Source: Sphingobium fluviale (lineage in GTDB: Bacteria; Pseudomonadota; Alphaproteobacteria; Sphingomonadales; Sphingomonadaceae). From it: a DNA stretch of 64,000 nt. Shown piece after piece: positions 63,741 through 64,000 of this stretch. The stretch's first letter is position 1. Each line of letters starts with the position of its first letter. The translations under genes and the position numbers were made by a program. The notes under the pieces are model-generated. The model saw nothing but the letters and a program-made list of their open reading frames with translations, ran no database searches and had not been told where the DNA came from. Location: positions 124,001-188,000 of the forward strand of contig NZ_SBKP01000004.1 of assembly GCF_004122115.1 (NCBI RefSeq), written 5' to 3'.

Positions 63741-64000
63741 TGGGCAAGGCAAAATCTCCCCGCCGCGTGGGCGACAACGAGGCGCTGGCCGTCGGCACGT
63801 CGATCCGTGGTTCGGCGCAGAAGCTGAACCTCGTCGCGACGCTGATCCGCGGCCGCAAGGTTGAGGAAGCGATGAACATCCTCGCTTTCTCCAAGCGCGC
63901 GATGGCGGTTGATGTGCGCAAGGTGCTGGCCTCGGCCATCGCCAACGCCGAGAACAACCACAATCTTGACGTGGACAGCCTGGTCGTTGCCGAGGCATCG
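63740..64000 (+). CDS. rplV: 50S ribosomal protein L22 (partial, 3' end off the window)
   Basis: First 87 codons, open to the window end. [20 protein letters not shown], then [40 protein letters not shown] and [13 protein letters not shown]. The beta-hairpin lining the exit tunnel, where macrolide resistance arises, lies beyond the edge. Confidence 0.95.
   Translation, partial: MGKAKSPRRVGDNEALAVGTSIRGSAQKLNLVATLIRGRKVEEAMNILAFSKRAMAVDVRKVLASAIANAENNHNLDVDSLVVAEAS

Overview
The window reads as a chromosomal segment of a high-GC, flagellated alphaproteobacterium, most likely a member of the Sphingomonadales. This rests on the EF-Tu, EF-G, ValRS and PopZ sequences, the alphaproteobacterial flagellar gene content (fliL-fliM-motE-like, a FlbD-like regulator next to flhA), the REP-like palindrome, and a wecB/wecC pair. 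No prophage, insertion sequence, CRISPR array, rRNA or tRNA gene was recognised.

Region 1 (1-11071) is the accessory, most novel part. It looks lower in GC and less codon-biased than the rest. Two gene blocks diverge from a 376-bp, AT-richer region holding two perfect palindromes. Leftward are a secreted glycine-zipper/SH3 protein, an ABCG-like exporter with two N-terminal FHA domains, and a membrane-anchored pseudo-trypsin protein cut by the window edge. Rightward are a secreted unknown, a transmembrane Ser/Thr kinase, an OmpR-type response regulator, a histidine kinase, a small secreted protein and a lipoprotein. The kinase plus FHA-FHA-ABC exporter recalls mycobacterial PknF/Rv1747. Here it is joined to a two-component pair and several envelope proteins, and I know of no described system with this composition.

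Region 2 (11158-16751) is core metabolism: parE, a small membrane protein, a CarF/TMEM189-type lipid desaturase, and wecC/wecB for UDP-ManNAcA. Region 3 (17005-38145) is a large flagellar and chemotaxis locus. It contains a chemoreceptor; fliL-fliM-unknown-motE-like; flgF-flgG-flgA-flgH; flagellin followed by two unknown ORFs; flgD, fliK, flhA, a FlbD-like protein without AAA+ domain, fliN, fliF, fliH, fliG; and a large propeller-like protein coupled to flgB. A recurring promoter-like motif (TGCYS, 11 A-free bases, TATAAT) precedes fliL, fliF, fliG and a distant chemoreceptor gene, suggesting one flagellar regulon.

Region 4 (38261-55559) is mixed housekeeping: thioesterase, rpmJ, a lipoprotein, a zinc metallopeptidase, 3-hydroxybutyrate dehydrogenase, a PCMT-like protein, popZ, a compositionally mosaic valS, a TonB-dependent receptor, an SGNH-fused acyltransferase, and mlaA flanked by two chemoreceptors. 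Region 5 (55677-64000) is the str and S10 ribosomal operons (rpsL, rpsG, fusA, tuf, rpsJ, rplC, rplD, rplW, rplB, rpsS, partial rplV), with hairpins between genes and a structured leader before rplC.
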